From assembly GCA_900299205.1 (NCBI GenBank), contig OMIW01000194.1:1-15113 (forward strand): 15,113 nucleotides of DNA. Direction: 5' to 3'. Of this stretch, positions 7,260 through 15,113 are shown piece by piece (within the stretch, counting starts at the first letter, position 1; every line of letters starts with the position of its first letter). The position numbers were made by a program, and so were the translations under genes. This DNA comes from Pseudomonadota bacterium. GTDB lineage: Bacteria > Bdellovibrionota_C > UBA2361 > OMIW01. Under the pieces are notes generated by a model. It saw only the letters and a list, made by a program, of their open reading frames with translations, did no database searches and had not been told where the DNA came from.

Positions 7260-8216
7260 ATGTCTTTCAACGACGGCGAAGTAAAAAGGGGGTCCATTCT
7301 CCTCGACACAGGCACCAATGAAGTTGAATTTCTGGAGATTGCGGTCGGCTCCGAGCGGTTTGGGGTCAATGTGGCCAAAGTTTCACAGCTTCTGGTCTGG
7401 GACCACGCGAAACTGACCCAATTACCCTCGTCTGATAATGTATTTCTCGGCTCCTATCCCTTTCGGGGATCGAACTGCGCCGTTTTCGACCTAAGTCAGA
7501 TTCTTGGTTTTGAGCTGAGACAAGACATTAATCCCCTCCTCCTCGTCATGGAGTTCAACTCCCGCATCAATGGTTTCCTCGTCGACAAGGTGTTCAACAT
7601 CGAACGGGTTTCGTGGAATAGATTTCTGCCGATATCAGAGACCACTTTTGACGTCACCTCTCACTCTCTGACGGGTACGGTGATGATTGATAAGCGGGTC
7701 ATCATGATTCTCGATATTGAAGCGCTGATGGCGGAACTCGATCCCGAGCAACAGATCAGTACCTACATCAAATACGTTAACAATGAATCTCCCGTCGCTC
7801 AGTACAAGAGAGAGGAGGTTCAAATACTGTACTGCGAAGACTCGGGCGTCATCCGCAAAACAACCGTAAAAACCCTCGAGCAGGCCGGCTTCCGAAACAT
7901 TGAACAGTTCGTGACCGGCGCAGAGCTTCTCCGACATCTCCAGGCGAACACCCCACAAGCAACAACTCTCATACTGAGCGACATTGAAATGCCCGAGCTC
8001 GACGGCCTTGCCTTGTGTAAGGCGGTCAAGTCAAACCCGAAGTTCCAAAGGATACCCTTCGTATTTTTCTCGTCTCTCATTAATGAACAGATGCGGGCTA
8101 AATGCGATATCGTGAAGGCGGATGCTGCGTTTTGTAAGCCAGAAATTCACATGATCGTCGATTGTATCGACTCGCTGCTCACTCCACTTGCCGAGGGTGA
8201 GGGATTGACCGAATAA
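7260..8216 (+). CDS. cheV: Chemotaxis coupling protein CheV (CheW domain plus receiver)
   Basis: CheV links chemoreceptors to the kinase CheA and tunes that link through phosphorylation of its own receiver, giving adaptation. 318 residues, normal for the family. Residues about 20-165 are a CheW-like domain (FLEIAVGSERFGVNVAKVSQ, FRGSNCAVFDLSQILG, GFLVDKVFNIERVSW). Residues about 186-310 are a receiver with the acidic pair E193/D194, phosphoacceptor D241 in LILSDIEMPELDG, S271/S272 and K293 in FCKPE, all conserved, so it should be phosphorylated. ATG chosen because GGAGAG lies seven bases upstream; an upstream ATG would add 16 residues with no support. It stands alone with no other chemotaxis gene in the window and converges on queA. 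Confidence 0.95.
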   Translation: MSFNDGEVKRGSILLDTGTNEVEFLEIAVGSERFGVNVAKVSQLLVWDHAKLTQLPSSDNVFLGSYPFRGSNCAVFDLSQILGFELRQDINPLLLVMEFNSRINGFLVDKVFNIERVSWNRFLPISETTFDVTSHSLTGTVMIDKRVIMILDIEALMAELDPEQQISTYIKYVNNESPVAQYKREEVQILYCEDSGVIRKTTVKTLEQAGFRNIEQFVTGAELLRHLQANTPQATTLILSDIEMPELDGLALCKAVKSNPKFQRIPFVFFSSLINEQMRAKCDIVKADAAFCKPEIHMIVDCIDSLLTPLAEGEGLTE

Positions 8217-8217
8217 C

Positions 8218-8239
8218 AGCCCCCCGGATGAAGGGGGCT
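8218..8239. terminator. Hairpin between convergent cheV and queA
   Basis: AGCCCCC (8218-8224) pairs with GGGGGCT (8233-8239) around an eight-base loop, starting one base after the cheV stop. The stem is strong and GC-rich, but the plus strand follows with TTAAAC and the minus strand with GTTATTC, so neither has a proper T-run. Position between two converging genes (queA ends at 8262) suggests a shared termination or transcript-end structure. Confidence 0.55.
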
Positions 8240-8261
8240 TAAACAACTACAACATTCCCGT

Positions 8262-9293
8262 TTACAGCACTACCATTCCATCGCCGTAGCTCAAAAATCG
8301 GAACCCTTCGGCCAGTGCTGCTTCGTAGACCTCTGCCAGTAATCTGCGACCCAGTAACGACTCCACCAGGAGCAGGTGCGAAGTTCCCGGTTGATGAAAA
8401 TTGGTCACAAGATTGGACGCCATGCGCCATTCGAACCCGGGGGTTATAAAGATGTCAGTCTCGCCGTGCAACCTCTCAGGATTACGGGCAACACTCTCGA
8501 GCGCTCGCGCCACGGTCGTCCCAACGGCGACAACTCTCCCACCCGCCCTTTTCGTCTTGTTGATAGCATCGCGGCTTGGTATTGGCAACTCGAACCATTC
8601 GCTCCCAGGCCGTTGAGGCTCGTTCAGACCAGGGCGATATACGGGGAGGAAGCTCGCCGTCCCGACATGAAGGGTAAGAAAGGCCCGCTGAATGCCACGA
8701 TTATCGCACCGAGCGAAGAGCCTATCCGTAAAATGAAGACTGGCCGTAGGAGCAGCAACCGAGCCTACCCCCATTGCGAAATCGTCTCTCGCGAAGATCG
8801 TCTGATAGTCGGCGCGATCTTGAAGATCACCCTTACCCCCACGAATGTAGGGTGGAATCGGCATCGATCCAACCTGCGCAATGGCGCTGGTAACAGAGCT
8901 TCCATCAATCGTATAGAATGAGCAGCGAAGGTCGTCGTCCTTATCGGCCTCTATCCGCCCTCGGAGAACCTCGCCACATTCGATCTCCCCACCTCGGCGA
9001 AGCTGCTTCATCGGCCGCCCCAACACGCGCCACACGCTCTCGGTCTCCTCACGGATCAACAACACTTCGACCGGACGCCCCGAAAGGGTTCCAAATAATC
9101 GTGCGGGGATAACCCGCGTATCATTGAGGACGAGCAGATCTCCTGAATCCAGGAATTCCGGAAGCTCTGCGAACCGAGAGATAGAAATATCCCCTGACGA
9201 ACGATTAACAATCAGCATCTTCGCATCATCCGCGGGAGAGCACGGACGCTGCGCGATGCGGTCGGCGGGGAGGTGATACGAGAATGGCTCCAT
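8262..9293 (-). CDS. queA: S-adenosylmethionine:tRNA ribosyltransferase-isomerase
   Basis: QueA moves the ribosyl part of S-adenosylmethionine onto preQ1 already placed in tRNA, giving epoxyqueuosine, the step after Tgt. 343 residues, normal length. Motifs: MEPFSYHLPADRIAQRP at the N-terminus, LVLNDTRVIPARLFG at about 54-68, APTASLHFTDRLF, LHVGTASFLPVYRP (usual form HVGAGTFxPV), GTTVARALES, TNFHQPGTSHLLLVESLLG and the terminal SYGDGMVVL. Start at the ATG matching the family N-terminus, with AGG eight bases upstream; the frame reaches 11 codons further up without a better site. It diverges from the HAD phosphatase gene. Together with tgt it shows that the organism inserts queuosine; the preQ1 synthesis genes are not here. 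Confidence 0.96.
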   Translation of the reverse strand: MEPFSYHLPADRIAQRPCSPADDAKMLIVNRSSGDISISRFAELPEFLDSGDLLVLNDTRVIPARLFGTLSGRPVEVLLIREETESVWRVLGRPMKQLRRGGEIECGEVLRGRIEADKDDDLRCSFYTIDGSSVTSAIAQVGSMPIPPYIRGGKGDLQDRADYQTIFARDDFAMGVGSVAAPTASLHFTDRLFARCDNRGIQRAFLTLHVGTASFLPVYRPGLNEPQRPGSEWFELPIPSRDAINKTKRAGGRVVAVGTTVARALESVARNPERLHGETDIFITPGFEWRMASNLVTNFHQPGTSHLLLVESLLGRRLLAEVYEAALAEGFRFLSYGDGMVVL

Positions 9294-9415
9294 AAGTGGA
9301 CCTAATACGATGAAATAAGCCAACAAACACGTTGTGTGAGCATACCGACTTTTTCCCCGCCCGACAAAGTTCGTTGATTAATCTTGCTGAGCTGACTCGC
9401 TATTTTTAACCGTTT

Positions 9416-9424
9416 TGCTATAAT
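9416..9424 (+). promoter_or_regulatory. Extended -10 promoter for the HAD phosphatase gene
   Basis: TGCTATAAT fits an extended -10 element (TGn plus a perfect TATAAT), 36 bases before the ATG at 9461. No good -35 hexamer is seen at 16-18 bases, which extended -10 promoters tolerate. Transcription would start near 9431, leaving a leader of about 30 bases with AAGG seven bases before the start codon. Confidence 0.6.
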
Positions 9425-9460
9425 TTTCGAATTCCGTCCTTCCTTTTTCTAAGGCCCGTC

Positions 9461-10156
9461 ATGCCGTCTTTTTTTCCGAAACTAGTCGTTTTTGATCTTG
9501 ATGGAACCCTCATCGACTACGAGCACGACTATCTTTTTCGGGAGGTCCTCCGTATTTTTGATCGCTTCAAGCTTGAGCAGCTCTCGGAACAAATCCTTGC
9601 AACTCATCATGAACGCGATGACTTTTTCGGGTGGATCGAATGCCCTCAACAGCGGGTCACCCTGGAACGTGTCTTTGCTGAGGAGTTCCGAGAGCATGAA
9701 AAGCCCCCGGCCCGACTTTTGCCCGGGGTTCTCGAGACCCTTGATTTTCTGGCATCTCGGAACGTCCACCTCGCTATTGCAACCGCTCGAGCACAGCTCC
9801 CCGAATCTATTCGTGAGAAACTCGCTCACACCGGCCTTCTGAAATGGATTGACTGCATCGTTGCCCGCCCCTCGCAGAAGTTGCAATGGCGGGATAAAAC
9901 CCACCAGATTCGGGTAGCGTGCAATCACGCATGCGTAGCTCCCTTTGACTCCTACATGGTTGGGGATAATCCGTCCGACACGACATCCGCGCATGCAGCG
10001 GGGATCGGTGGCATCATTGCGGTTCGAACAGGAAAGGTCGTTGAGGAGTTGCTCAGGAAAGCAGAGCCGCACGCGATTATCGATTCAGTTGCCGAGATAC
10101 CCTCCCTCGTTCGAAGACACGAGGAAGGTAACGCCCACGTGACCTCGTCCGAATAG
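9461..10156 (+). CDS. HAD-superfamily phosphatase (phosphoglycolate-phosphatase-like)
   Basis: 231 residues, soluble. HAD motif I is FDLDGTLID (11-19) with nucleophile D12 and acid D14; motif II is the Thr in AIATARA (T108); motif III is probably K146; motif IV is GDNPSD (168-173) with D169 and D173. A helical cap occupies about 20-90. This is the C1-cap layout of Gph, PpaX and related small-molecule phosphatases, and the substrate cannot be told from the sequence. ATG start with AAGG seven bases upstream and an extended -10 promoter ahead. It is a single gene: the neighbour on the left diverges and the next on the right converges. Confidence 0.88.
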   Translation: MPSFFPKLVVFDLDGTLIDYEHDYLFREVLRIFDRFKLEQLSEQILATHHERDDFFGWIECPQQRVTLERVFAEEFREHEKPPARLLPGVLETLDFLASRNVHLAIATARAQLPESIREKLAHTGLLKWIDCIVARPSQKLQWRDKTHQIRVACNHACVAPFDSYMVGDNPSDTTSAHAAGIGGIIAVRTGKVVEELLRKAEPHAIIDSVAEIPSLVRRHEEGNAHVTSSE

Positions 10157-10161
10157 ATTCG

Positions 10162-10180
10162 GGCGCCGAGTCCTTGCGCC
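10162..10180 (+). terminator. Possible terminator after the HAD phosphatase gene
   Basis: GGCGC (10162-10166) pairs with GCGCC (10176-10180) over a nine-base loop, starting six bases after the stop codon. A T-rich stretch follows, but only after about seven bases (CTTCTTTTTT from 10187). The stem is short, so this is a weak call. The remaining gap to 10326 is T-rich and shows no gene. Confidence 0.35.
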
Positions 10181-10326
10181 ACCAGCTTCTTTTTTCTGCC
10201 TTTTTCTCGAGCGTTCTTCCTAGCTCTTTTTTACGACTCTGTTCCTCTGATGACGGTCTTTTGATTATATCTTTGAAATAGCATCATCCCAACGCGCGAC
10301 CCGTTAGCCCTGTGCAGGACGCGAGC

Positions 10327-10701
10327 CTACATGACGCGACCGCCTAACTGTCGAAGGTAGGAAAAGGTATAAATCCCACTTGTGTGCCCATCCCCCCAAG
10401 CCATTCCGAGAGCATAGTTTCCCACCCCCCAAATCTGATCCAGCCTAAGCTCTTCGGTGCTTTCATGTTCCACTACCCGCAGGAGGGACGCCTTCCCCTT
10501 ACCGGCCCTCATCATCGGAAGGGGTCGCGCATGACTCTCACCATCGCCTCGGCGCTCACGACACTCCGCACACGGGCATCCCGATCGCAGCACCATCGGA
10601 GAGATGGTGTGGACGACCCCATCCAACCACCGCACCTCTATTCCCTCTCCGGGGATGCGGCGAATCTGCGATGGTTGAGGATGATTTTGTTGTTCCTCCA
10701 T
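10327..10701 (-). CDS. DUF971 protein (gamma-butyrobetaine hydroxylase N-terminal-like zinc domain)
   Basis: 124 residues. The family pattern is clear: IEVRWLDGVVHTISPMVLRSGCPCAECR at 21-48, and WGVGNYALGMAWGDGHTSGIYTFSYLR at 91-117. C42, C44, C47 and H106 correspond to the Cys-Cys-Cys-His zinc site described for the N-terminal domain of gamma-butyrobetaine hydroxylase. Bacterial stand-alone members are poorly characterised and often sit beside iron-sulfur assembly genes, so a role in Fe-S or metal handling is possible but not shown. It follows infA by 69 bases on the same strand; the ribosome site before the ATG is weak. Confidence 0.85.
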   Translation of the reverse strand: MEEQQNHPQPSQIRRIPGEGIEVRWLDGVVHTISPMVLRSGCPCAECRERRGDGESHARPLPMMRAGKGKASLLRVVEHESTEELRLDQIWGVGNYALGMAWGDGHTSGIYTFSYLRQLGGRVM

Positions 10702-10770
10702 GGGTCAAATCTCAAAGGACGAATTATCACCCTCCCCTTTCAGAGGAGGTACTGGCACATTACCCTCTTC

Positions 10771-11028
10771 TTACGAACTGCTCTGAGCGCTTGGCCGAGA
10801 CCGCCCGGCCTCGCTCGTCCGCTTCACAATTCGCCCTTTTCCGAGGTCATAGGGGCTAATCTGGACGATAACAACATCGCCGGGCAACACCCTGATGTAA
10901 TTCTTGCGCATCTTACCCGAAAGGTGTCCCAGCAGTTCATGCCCATTCTCACACACAATACGGAACGTCGTGTTCGGATAACATTCCTTCACTGTTCCCG
11001 TCATCTCAATAAAGTCGTCGTTACTCAT
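10771..11028 (-). CDS. infA: Translation initiation factor IF-1
   Basis: IF-1 binds the 30S A-site during initiation. The 85-residue protein aligns over its first 70 residues with the usual 72-residue form: [64 protein letters not shown]. The OB-fold core, including [10 protein letters not shown], is intact. A Ser/Arg-rich tail of about 15 residues ([15 protein letters not shown]) is extra. The upstream bases are GATAGATAGCG with no Shine-Dalgarno match, unlike most neighbours. It lies 100 bases downstream of accA and upstream of the DUF971 gene. Confidence 0.97.
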   Translation of the reverse strand: MSNDDFIEMTGTVKECYPNTTFRIVCENGHELLGHLSGKMRKNYIRVLPGDVVIVQISPYDLGKGRIVKRTSEAGRSRPSAQSSS

Positions 11029-11030
11029 CG

Positions 11031-11043
11031 CTATCTATCTATA
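11031..11043 (-). promoter_or_regulatory. Candidate -10 (TATAGA) and three-copy tetranucleotide before infA
   Basis: Read on the minus strand, TATAGA sits nine bases before the infA ATG and overlaps three tandem copies of ATAG (plus strand CTAT at 11031-11042). Transcription from such a -10 would begin at or within a base or two of the ATG, which would match the absent ribosome site. No convincing -35 is seen. Confidence 0.3.
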
Positions 11044-11128
11044 GTCTCACGTTAATCGTTATTCCCACTCACCAGTTTCTCTTCTGCGGCATTACATGCA
11101 ACTTTTAGGAAGCGGTGTCCTCTCAGGC

Positions 11129-12112
11129 TCAGTGGTCCAACACTGGGCCCATCGATCGATACTTCCTGTATCGAGCATCTAAAAGCTCTTGGACTGTTAA
11201 TCCACTAAGCTCCTGAACCGTTCTCACCAGCGCTTCTCGCACATTCTCCGCAGTCTCTTTGTGATTCGCATGCGCACCACCAAGCGGCTCCGGAATAACG
11301 GAATCGACGATGCCAAACTTCTGAAGATCCTTCGAGGTCAGTTTGAGGTTCTCTGCAGCGGTTGCCGCGTGAAGTTTTGCGGCATCCTCCCCTGCCTGCT
11401 TCCACAGGATAGAAGCACACCCCTCAGGCGATATCACTGAATAACACGCGTACTCGAGCATCAGTATCCGATCGGTCAGACCGAGAGCAAGCGCTCCTCC
11501 ACTGCCACCTTCACCAATCACAATCGAGATGGTCGGGATTGAGAGCTCCGATAATTCGAGAAGGTTGTGAGCAATCGCCTCAGCCTGGCCTCGCTCCTCC
11601 GCCTCTATCCCCGGATACGCACCCGGGGTGTCGATGAACGTTATCAACGGCAACCCGAACTTCTCTGCCAATCGAAAAAGTCTCAACGCCTTACGGTAGC
11701 CATCGGGCTGAGGCATCCCAAAGTTGCGCTTTATTCTATCAGTGGTCGTCTTACCCCGCTGATGACCAACCACAACCACTGGCAGCTCCCCCAGCTTCGC
11801 AAGCCCTCCCACGATAGCGGGATCATCTCGATATAAGCGGTCGCCGTGCAGTTCAACAAAATCGGTCATCATGTACCGCACATAGTCGAGGGTAAAGGGG
11901 CGATCGAAATGACGCGCGAGCTGCACCCGTTGATGCGGAGTTAGATTCGAGAATATATCTTTTCGTTTCTGCTCCAGCTCCCGCTCTCGCTTCGAATGTT
12001 CTTTTTGGAGAGCGACATTGCCGCGCAGAATCTCATCCTTGAGACGCTCAATTTCGAACTCAAGCTCGATAAGCGGTCGTTCAAAATCCAAATGATGTGT
12101 AATCGTCGTCAT
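11129..12112 (-). CDS. accA: Acetyl-CoA carboxylase carboxyltransferase subunit alpha
   Basis: AccA forms the carboxyltransferase with AccD and makes malonyl-CoA, the first step of fatty acid synthesis. 327 residues from this ATG. Family marks are HLDFERPLIELEFEIERLK at the start, LTPHQRVQLARHFDRP, DFVELHGDRLYRDDPAIVGG, GHQRGKTTTDRIKRNFGMPQPDGYRKALRL, FIDTPGAYPGIEAEERGQAEAI, GEGGSGGALAL and YSVISPEGCASILWK. The start was chosen because GAGAGG lies six bases upstream and homologues begin just before LDFE. An ATG at 12133 after GGGGGAAG would add seven residues and is almost as good. There is no zinc ribbon here, as expected for AccA. miaA lies about 120 bases upstream on the same strand. Confidence 0.97.
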   Translation of the reverse strand: MTTITHHLDFERPLIELEFEIERLKDEILRGNVALQKEHSKRERELEQKRKDIFSNLTPHQRVQLARHFDRPFTLDYVRYMMTDFVELHGDRLYRDDPAIVGGLAKLGELPVVVVGHQRGKTTTDRIKRNFGMPQPDGYRKALRLFRLAEKFGLPLITFIDTPGAYPGIEAEERGQAEAIAHNLLELSELSIPTISIVIGEGGSGGALALGLTDRILMLEYACYSVISPEGCASILWKQAGEDAAKLHAATAAENLKLTSKDLQKFGIVDSVIPEPLGGAHANHKETAENVREALVRTVQELSGLTVQELLDARYRKYRSMGPVLDH

Positions 12113-12233
12113 GTTCGGCCTCTCTTCAGCCATGCACTTCCCCCGTCCCGAATCATAATTCAAGACGCTTCTTCCCCACCCCCTGTCTCACTCACCATCC
12201 AATCTTGTGAGAATACAAAGAGCTCCGTGACCT

Positions 12234-13232
12234 TTATGCCGAGGCACCAAGGGCGGCAATTCCAGCCGCTCCCATTCCCGCGAATCGGAGCACCGAAACC
12301 GGACTCTCCAGGCAGAGGCCCTCTATCGTGCCTCGTTCCGTGAGCCAAGTCCAATCCACCGACGCACAAAGTTCTCGCCATCCTTGTTTCCGCGGCTCAT
12401 TTCGCCAGTACGTCAATTGCCGTTTGGCAAACCGACGAGTATCCCGCTGCATAAGCTCACGAAATTCCTCAAAAAGTAGCTCTCCCCGCTGCCTCCTGAG
12501 GACGTGAGCATACCCGATTGCCCCCCAAAGAACACTCTCCTGCGGAACCACCCTGAGGAGCTCGGAAACTTCATCCTCAATACCATCCCCGATCATCTGG
12601 TCAACTCGGGTATTAATAGCCTGATACAGCAATTCCCGTGGCGGAGTGAGGACGAGCATCAGCCCCGCAACCCAAGGCGGAATCCGCTCCTTGTAAAGCT
12701 CGGTTGCCGCAGTGCTTACCGTGTAAGCCGTCTCGATTGCCCGAATGATCCGAAGCCGGTCATGAGGATGAAGTTGCGCGGCTCGCGACGGGTCACGTTC
12801 GACCAATTCGGAGTACAGATCCTCGCTTTGACGCAGCTCCAGTTCAGCACGAAGCGTCTCATTGCGCTCGGGAAGGGGTGATATCCCCGCGAAGAGGGTT
12901 GATACATACATCCCTCCCCCCCCAACCAGGATGGGCATCCGACCGCGCCCGCGGATTGCCGCCGCTGTCGCACCCACCAGATCAGCCATTTTCCGAACAT
13001 CCCACGGGGTCGAAGGGTCAAGGAAACCGATCAGGTGATGCGGAACCCCCTGCATCTCATCCTCAGATATCGTCGCAGCACCGATCCGCGCACCACGATA
13101 CACCTGAACCGAATCAAGATTTATTACCTCGCCGTCAAGCCGTTGTGCCAGCACCACCGCAAGCGCACTCTTTCCACTCGCCGTTGGCCCACTGATAAGA
13201 AGAACACGGGGAATATCGGAGATAGTAACCAC
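12234..13232 (-). CDS. miaA: tRNA dimethylallyltransferase
   Basis: MiaA adds the isopentenyl group to A37 of tRNAs reading UNN codons. 332 residues from the GTG that shares its G with the mutL stop (TAGTG), with AGGGA six bases upstream; an ATG seven codons earlier is the alternative. Motifs: P-loop GPTASGKS at 15-22, INLDSVQVYRG, GVPHHLIGFLDP, VGGGGMYVSTLFAGISPLP (usual form GGTGLY), HPHDRLRIIRAIE, LWGAIGYAHVL and RRFAKRQLTYWRNE. The protein is about 20 residues longer than usual because of a C-terminal tail rich in Gly and Ala. The gene is translationally coupled to mutL, a common pairing. Confidence 0.95.
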   Translation of the reverse strand: MVTISDIPRVLLISGPTASGKSALAVVLAQRLDGEVINLDSVQVYRGARIGAATISEDEMQGVPHHLIGFLDPSTPWDVRKMADLVGATAAAIRGRGRMPILVGGGGMYVSTLFAGISPLPERNETLRAELELRQSEDLYSELVERDPSRAAQLHPHDRLRIIRAIETAYTVSTAATELYKERIPPWVAGLMLVLTPPRELLYQAINTRVDQMIGDGIEDEVSELLRVVPQESVLWGAIGYAHVLRRQRGELLFEEFRELMQRDTRRFAKRQLTYWRNEPRKQGWRELCASVDWTWLTERGTIEGLCLESPVSVLRFAGMGAAGIAALGASA

Positions 13233-15113
13233 TACCGATCCCTGCCGAACCATCCTTCGACCTGCGCCCTGTCGAAGCGCGCGACGACCGGTCGCCCGTG
13301 AGGGCACGCTCCTGCAAGCTCCGCCTCATCAAGCGAAGTGAGGAGGGCAAGAGCCTGCTCACGGGTTAGCTCATCACCCCCTCGTATGCTCGCGTGGCAC
13401 GCCATTCGTGCCGCTAATCGGTCAAACCGCTCCGCGATAATCCGAGCAACTGGCCCCTCTCCGATACCACGTCCTTCACCCCTCACATCCTCCCCATCAC
13501 CATACTCGATATCACCATACCCGACGATCTCGAGCAGCACCCCTCGCACCTGGCCGATCTGAATAATCGGTGGGATCGCCCGAACGATAACCTCCTGAGG
13601 ACCAAAATCCTCTACCTCGAATCCGAGCCTACTGAGCATGGCGCTGTGCTCTCGTAATCGCCGCACCCCCACAGCTCCTACCGATATCGGCTCGGGGCAA
13701 AGCAGCTGCTGGCTCGCCATAGGCCTACCCAGCAACGCAACCCGGATTCGATTGTAATTGATCCGCTCGTGCGCGGCGTGCATGTCGACTACGTAAAAAC
13801 TCCCTCCGTTTTCGCAGAGGAGATAACACCGCATCAGCTGCCCGATATAGCGAAGATCAGAAAATCGGGGAATATCAAGCGCTTTCGGCGAAGGAATCGG
13901 TGCAGGCTTCGCACCATCGAAGCTAGTAAGCGCACGGGCAATTCCACCTTCCTCGAACGGATGTCGTTCCACACCCGAACCCAACGTAGCCGAGGCCATC
14001 CCCCACCGCGGCATCAATCGCGCCGTCTCCTCGGACGACAACATCACCTGTTCTCCCGTTAGTCCACCACCGTGATCATACAAGGGCGACGGCGTATGCA
14101 CCGTCACCTCGCTCGCCGAACTCTTTGACCCTAGCTGGGAGCCTCGCGTAAATCGCTCTTGAAAGAGGGGCCCCTGTTCCAACGGTCCCGCCACCCGCGT
14201 CATCCCAAATTGACCAATAGCCCGTCCAACTCCCTCTCGCACCACGCGCCACACATCGCCCGGCGCAACAAATCGCACCTCCGCTTTTTGCGGGTGCACA
14301 TTAACATCAACAAGACTGGGATCCATCTCAATCGCAAGTGCTGCCACAGGAATCTCGCGATCCTTGAGGGTGTGCTGAAATCCCTCCCGAATCGCACGCA
14401 AAACCCCTCGATCAGAGATCGGTCGACCATTGACCAACATAACGCAGGCATCCCCACTCGACGAGGCAGTGCCAGGATGTCCAACTAGTCCGCGAACAAC
14501 AAGCCGTTCATCGCAAAAGTCGACCTCCCTCAGATCACCCCGCAGTACATGACGAGCTCGCTCTATGAATGACGTATGAGGTTCAATGGCGATTACTTCT
14601 TTCCCATCACACACACACCGAAGCCGGACTTCAGGCACCCCGAGCGCAAACCGCATCAGCCAACCAACCACCCGCTGATCCTCAACGGAAGGCGAACGTA
14701 AAAACCGACGCCGCACCGGCGTATTAAAAAACAACCCTCGCACCGAAATAGTTGTGCCCACTGGCACAGAGATCTCCTTAACCGCGCGTATCGTCCCTCC
14801 ATCGCTACTGATAGCGGTACCTAGCGCCTCTGCAGACGTTCTCGTCGTCATTTCGAGCCGACTCACCGCAGCGATAGAGGGAAGCGCCTCTCCCCGAAAT
14901 CCTCTCGTTACGAGGGTGGAGAGATCCTCAGCATCTGAAATCTTCGACGTCGCGTGTCGCTCAAGAGCCAGAAGCGCATCATCACGCTCCATTCCACACC
15001 CATCATCGACGACCCGAATGAGAGAGCGACCTCCCTGCTCGAGCCACACCTCGATAGAGCGAGCTCCCGCATCGAGCGCATTATCGCACAACTCACGCAC
15101 AACCGATGCGGGA
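13232..15113 (-). CDS. mutL: DNA mismatch repair protein MutL, 5' end missing
   Basis: MutL links mismatch recognition by MutS to strand cutting. The frame enters from the right edge at PASVVRELCDNALDAGA, so about 22 codons are outside the window. The GHKL ATPase motifs are complete: catalytic Glu and Asn in RELCDN, DDGCGM, HATSKI and GFRGEALPSIAAV, and then NGRPISD and VDVNVHPQKAEVRF in the second domain. Numbering from V of VRELC, a linker spans about 300-410. The C-terminal domain has DMHAAHERINYN at 439-450, FGPQEVIVRAIP at 499-510, ACHASIRGGDEL at 567-578 and CPHGRP at 599-604. Metal ligands D439, H441, E445, C599 and H601 are kept, pointing to a nicking MutL from a MutH-less bacterium. 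Confidence 0.97.
   Translation of the reverse strand, partial: PASVVRELCDNALDAGARSIEVWLEQGGRSLIRVVDDGCGMERDDALLALERHATSKISDAEDLSTLVTRGFRGEALPSIAAVSRLEMTTRTSAEALGTAISSDGGTIRAVKEISVPVGTTISVRGLFFNTPVRRRFLRSPSVEDQRVVGWLMRFALGVPEVRLRCVCDGKEVIAIEPHTSFIERARHVLRGDLREVDFCDERLVVRGLVGHPGTASSSGDACVMLVNGRPISDRGVLRAIREGFQHTLKDREIPVAALAIEMDPSLVDVNVHPQKAEVRFVAPGDVWRVVREGVGRAIGQFGMTRVAGPLEQGPLFQERFTRGSQLGSKSSASEVTVHTPSPLYDHGGGLTGEQVMLSSEETARLMPRWGMASATLGSGVERHPFEEGGIARALTSFDGAKPAPIPSPKALDIPRFSDLRYIGQLMRCYLLCENGGSFYVVDMHAAHERINYNRIRVALLGRPMASQQLLCPEPISVGAVGVRRLREHSAMLSRLGFEVEDFGPQEVIVRAIPPIIQIGQVRGVLLEIVGYGDIEYGDGEDVRGEGRGIGEGPVARIIAERFDRLAARMACHASIRGGDELTREQALALLTSLDEAELAGACPHGRPVVARFDRAQVEGWFGRDR

Noticed and set aside
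8376-8921. 181-codon plus-strand open frame
   Set aside because: It is antisense to the well-supported queA gene, with no ribosome site and no recognisable motif.
9482-10072. 196-codon minus-strand open frame
   Set aside because: It is antisense to the HAD phosphatase gene, whose catalytic motifs are complete.

Overview
The window is ordinary bacterial chromosome from a Gram-negative, flagellated or otherwise chemotactic organism. Supporting points are a CheV coupling protein, a MutL with the endonuclease-type C-terminal motifs found in bacteria that lack MutH, a DtxR-type metal repressor, and exported proteins with signal peptides. The gene content would fit a deltaproteobacterial-type lineage (Bdellovibrionota, SAR324 or similar), but this is inference and no marker here fixes the taxon. 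I see no rRNA, tRNA, CRISPR array, insertion sequence or prophage.

Layout, left to right. A TolB-like beta-propeller protein with a signal peptide runs off the left edge on the minus strand and is frameshifted near 523-526. To its right, all on the minus strand, are a protein with a RelA/SpoT-type (p)ppGpp synthetase core (1364-2485), a DUF2231 membrane protein (2552-2998), and an RsbU/SpoIIE-type PP2C phosphatase with a receiver-like N-terminus that lacks the phosphoacceptor Asp (3070-4200). Next comes a tight minus-strand operon read from right to left: dtxR-like regulator (6491-6910), tgt (5336-6481), an unrecognised 123-residue protein (4984-5355), and a membrane-anchored Rieske-fold protein that has lost its cluster ligands (4364-4969). 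A 349-base intergenic region separates this operon from cheV on the plus strand. cheV converges on queA across a GC-rich hairpin. queA and a HAD-family phosphatase gene then diverge, the latter behind a clear extended -10 promoter. The right third is minus strand: a DUF971 protein, infA, accA, miaA and mutL, with mutL running off the right edge.

How the genes fit together. tgt and queA are two steps of queuosine synthesis at tRNA position 34, and miaA modifies A37, so three tRNA-modification genes lie within 8 kb. mutL and miaA are translationally coupled, with the stop and start sharing one base. The most distinctive parts are the metal-regulator-led tgt operon that ends in a ligand-less Rieske-fold protein, and the signalling cluster at 1364-4200 (synthetase-like protein, DUF2231 protein, PP2C phosphatase). 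No wholly new defence or mobile system is visible.
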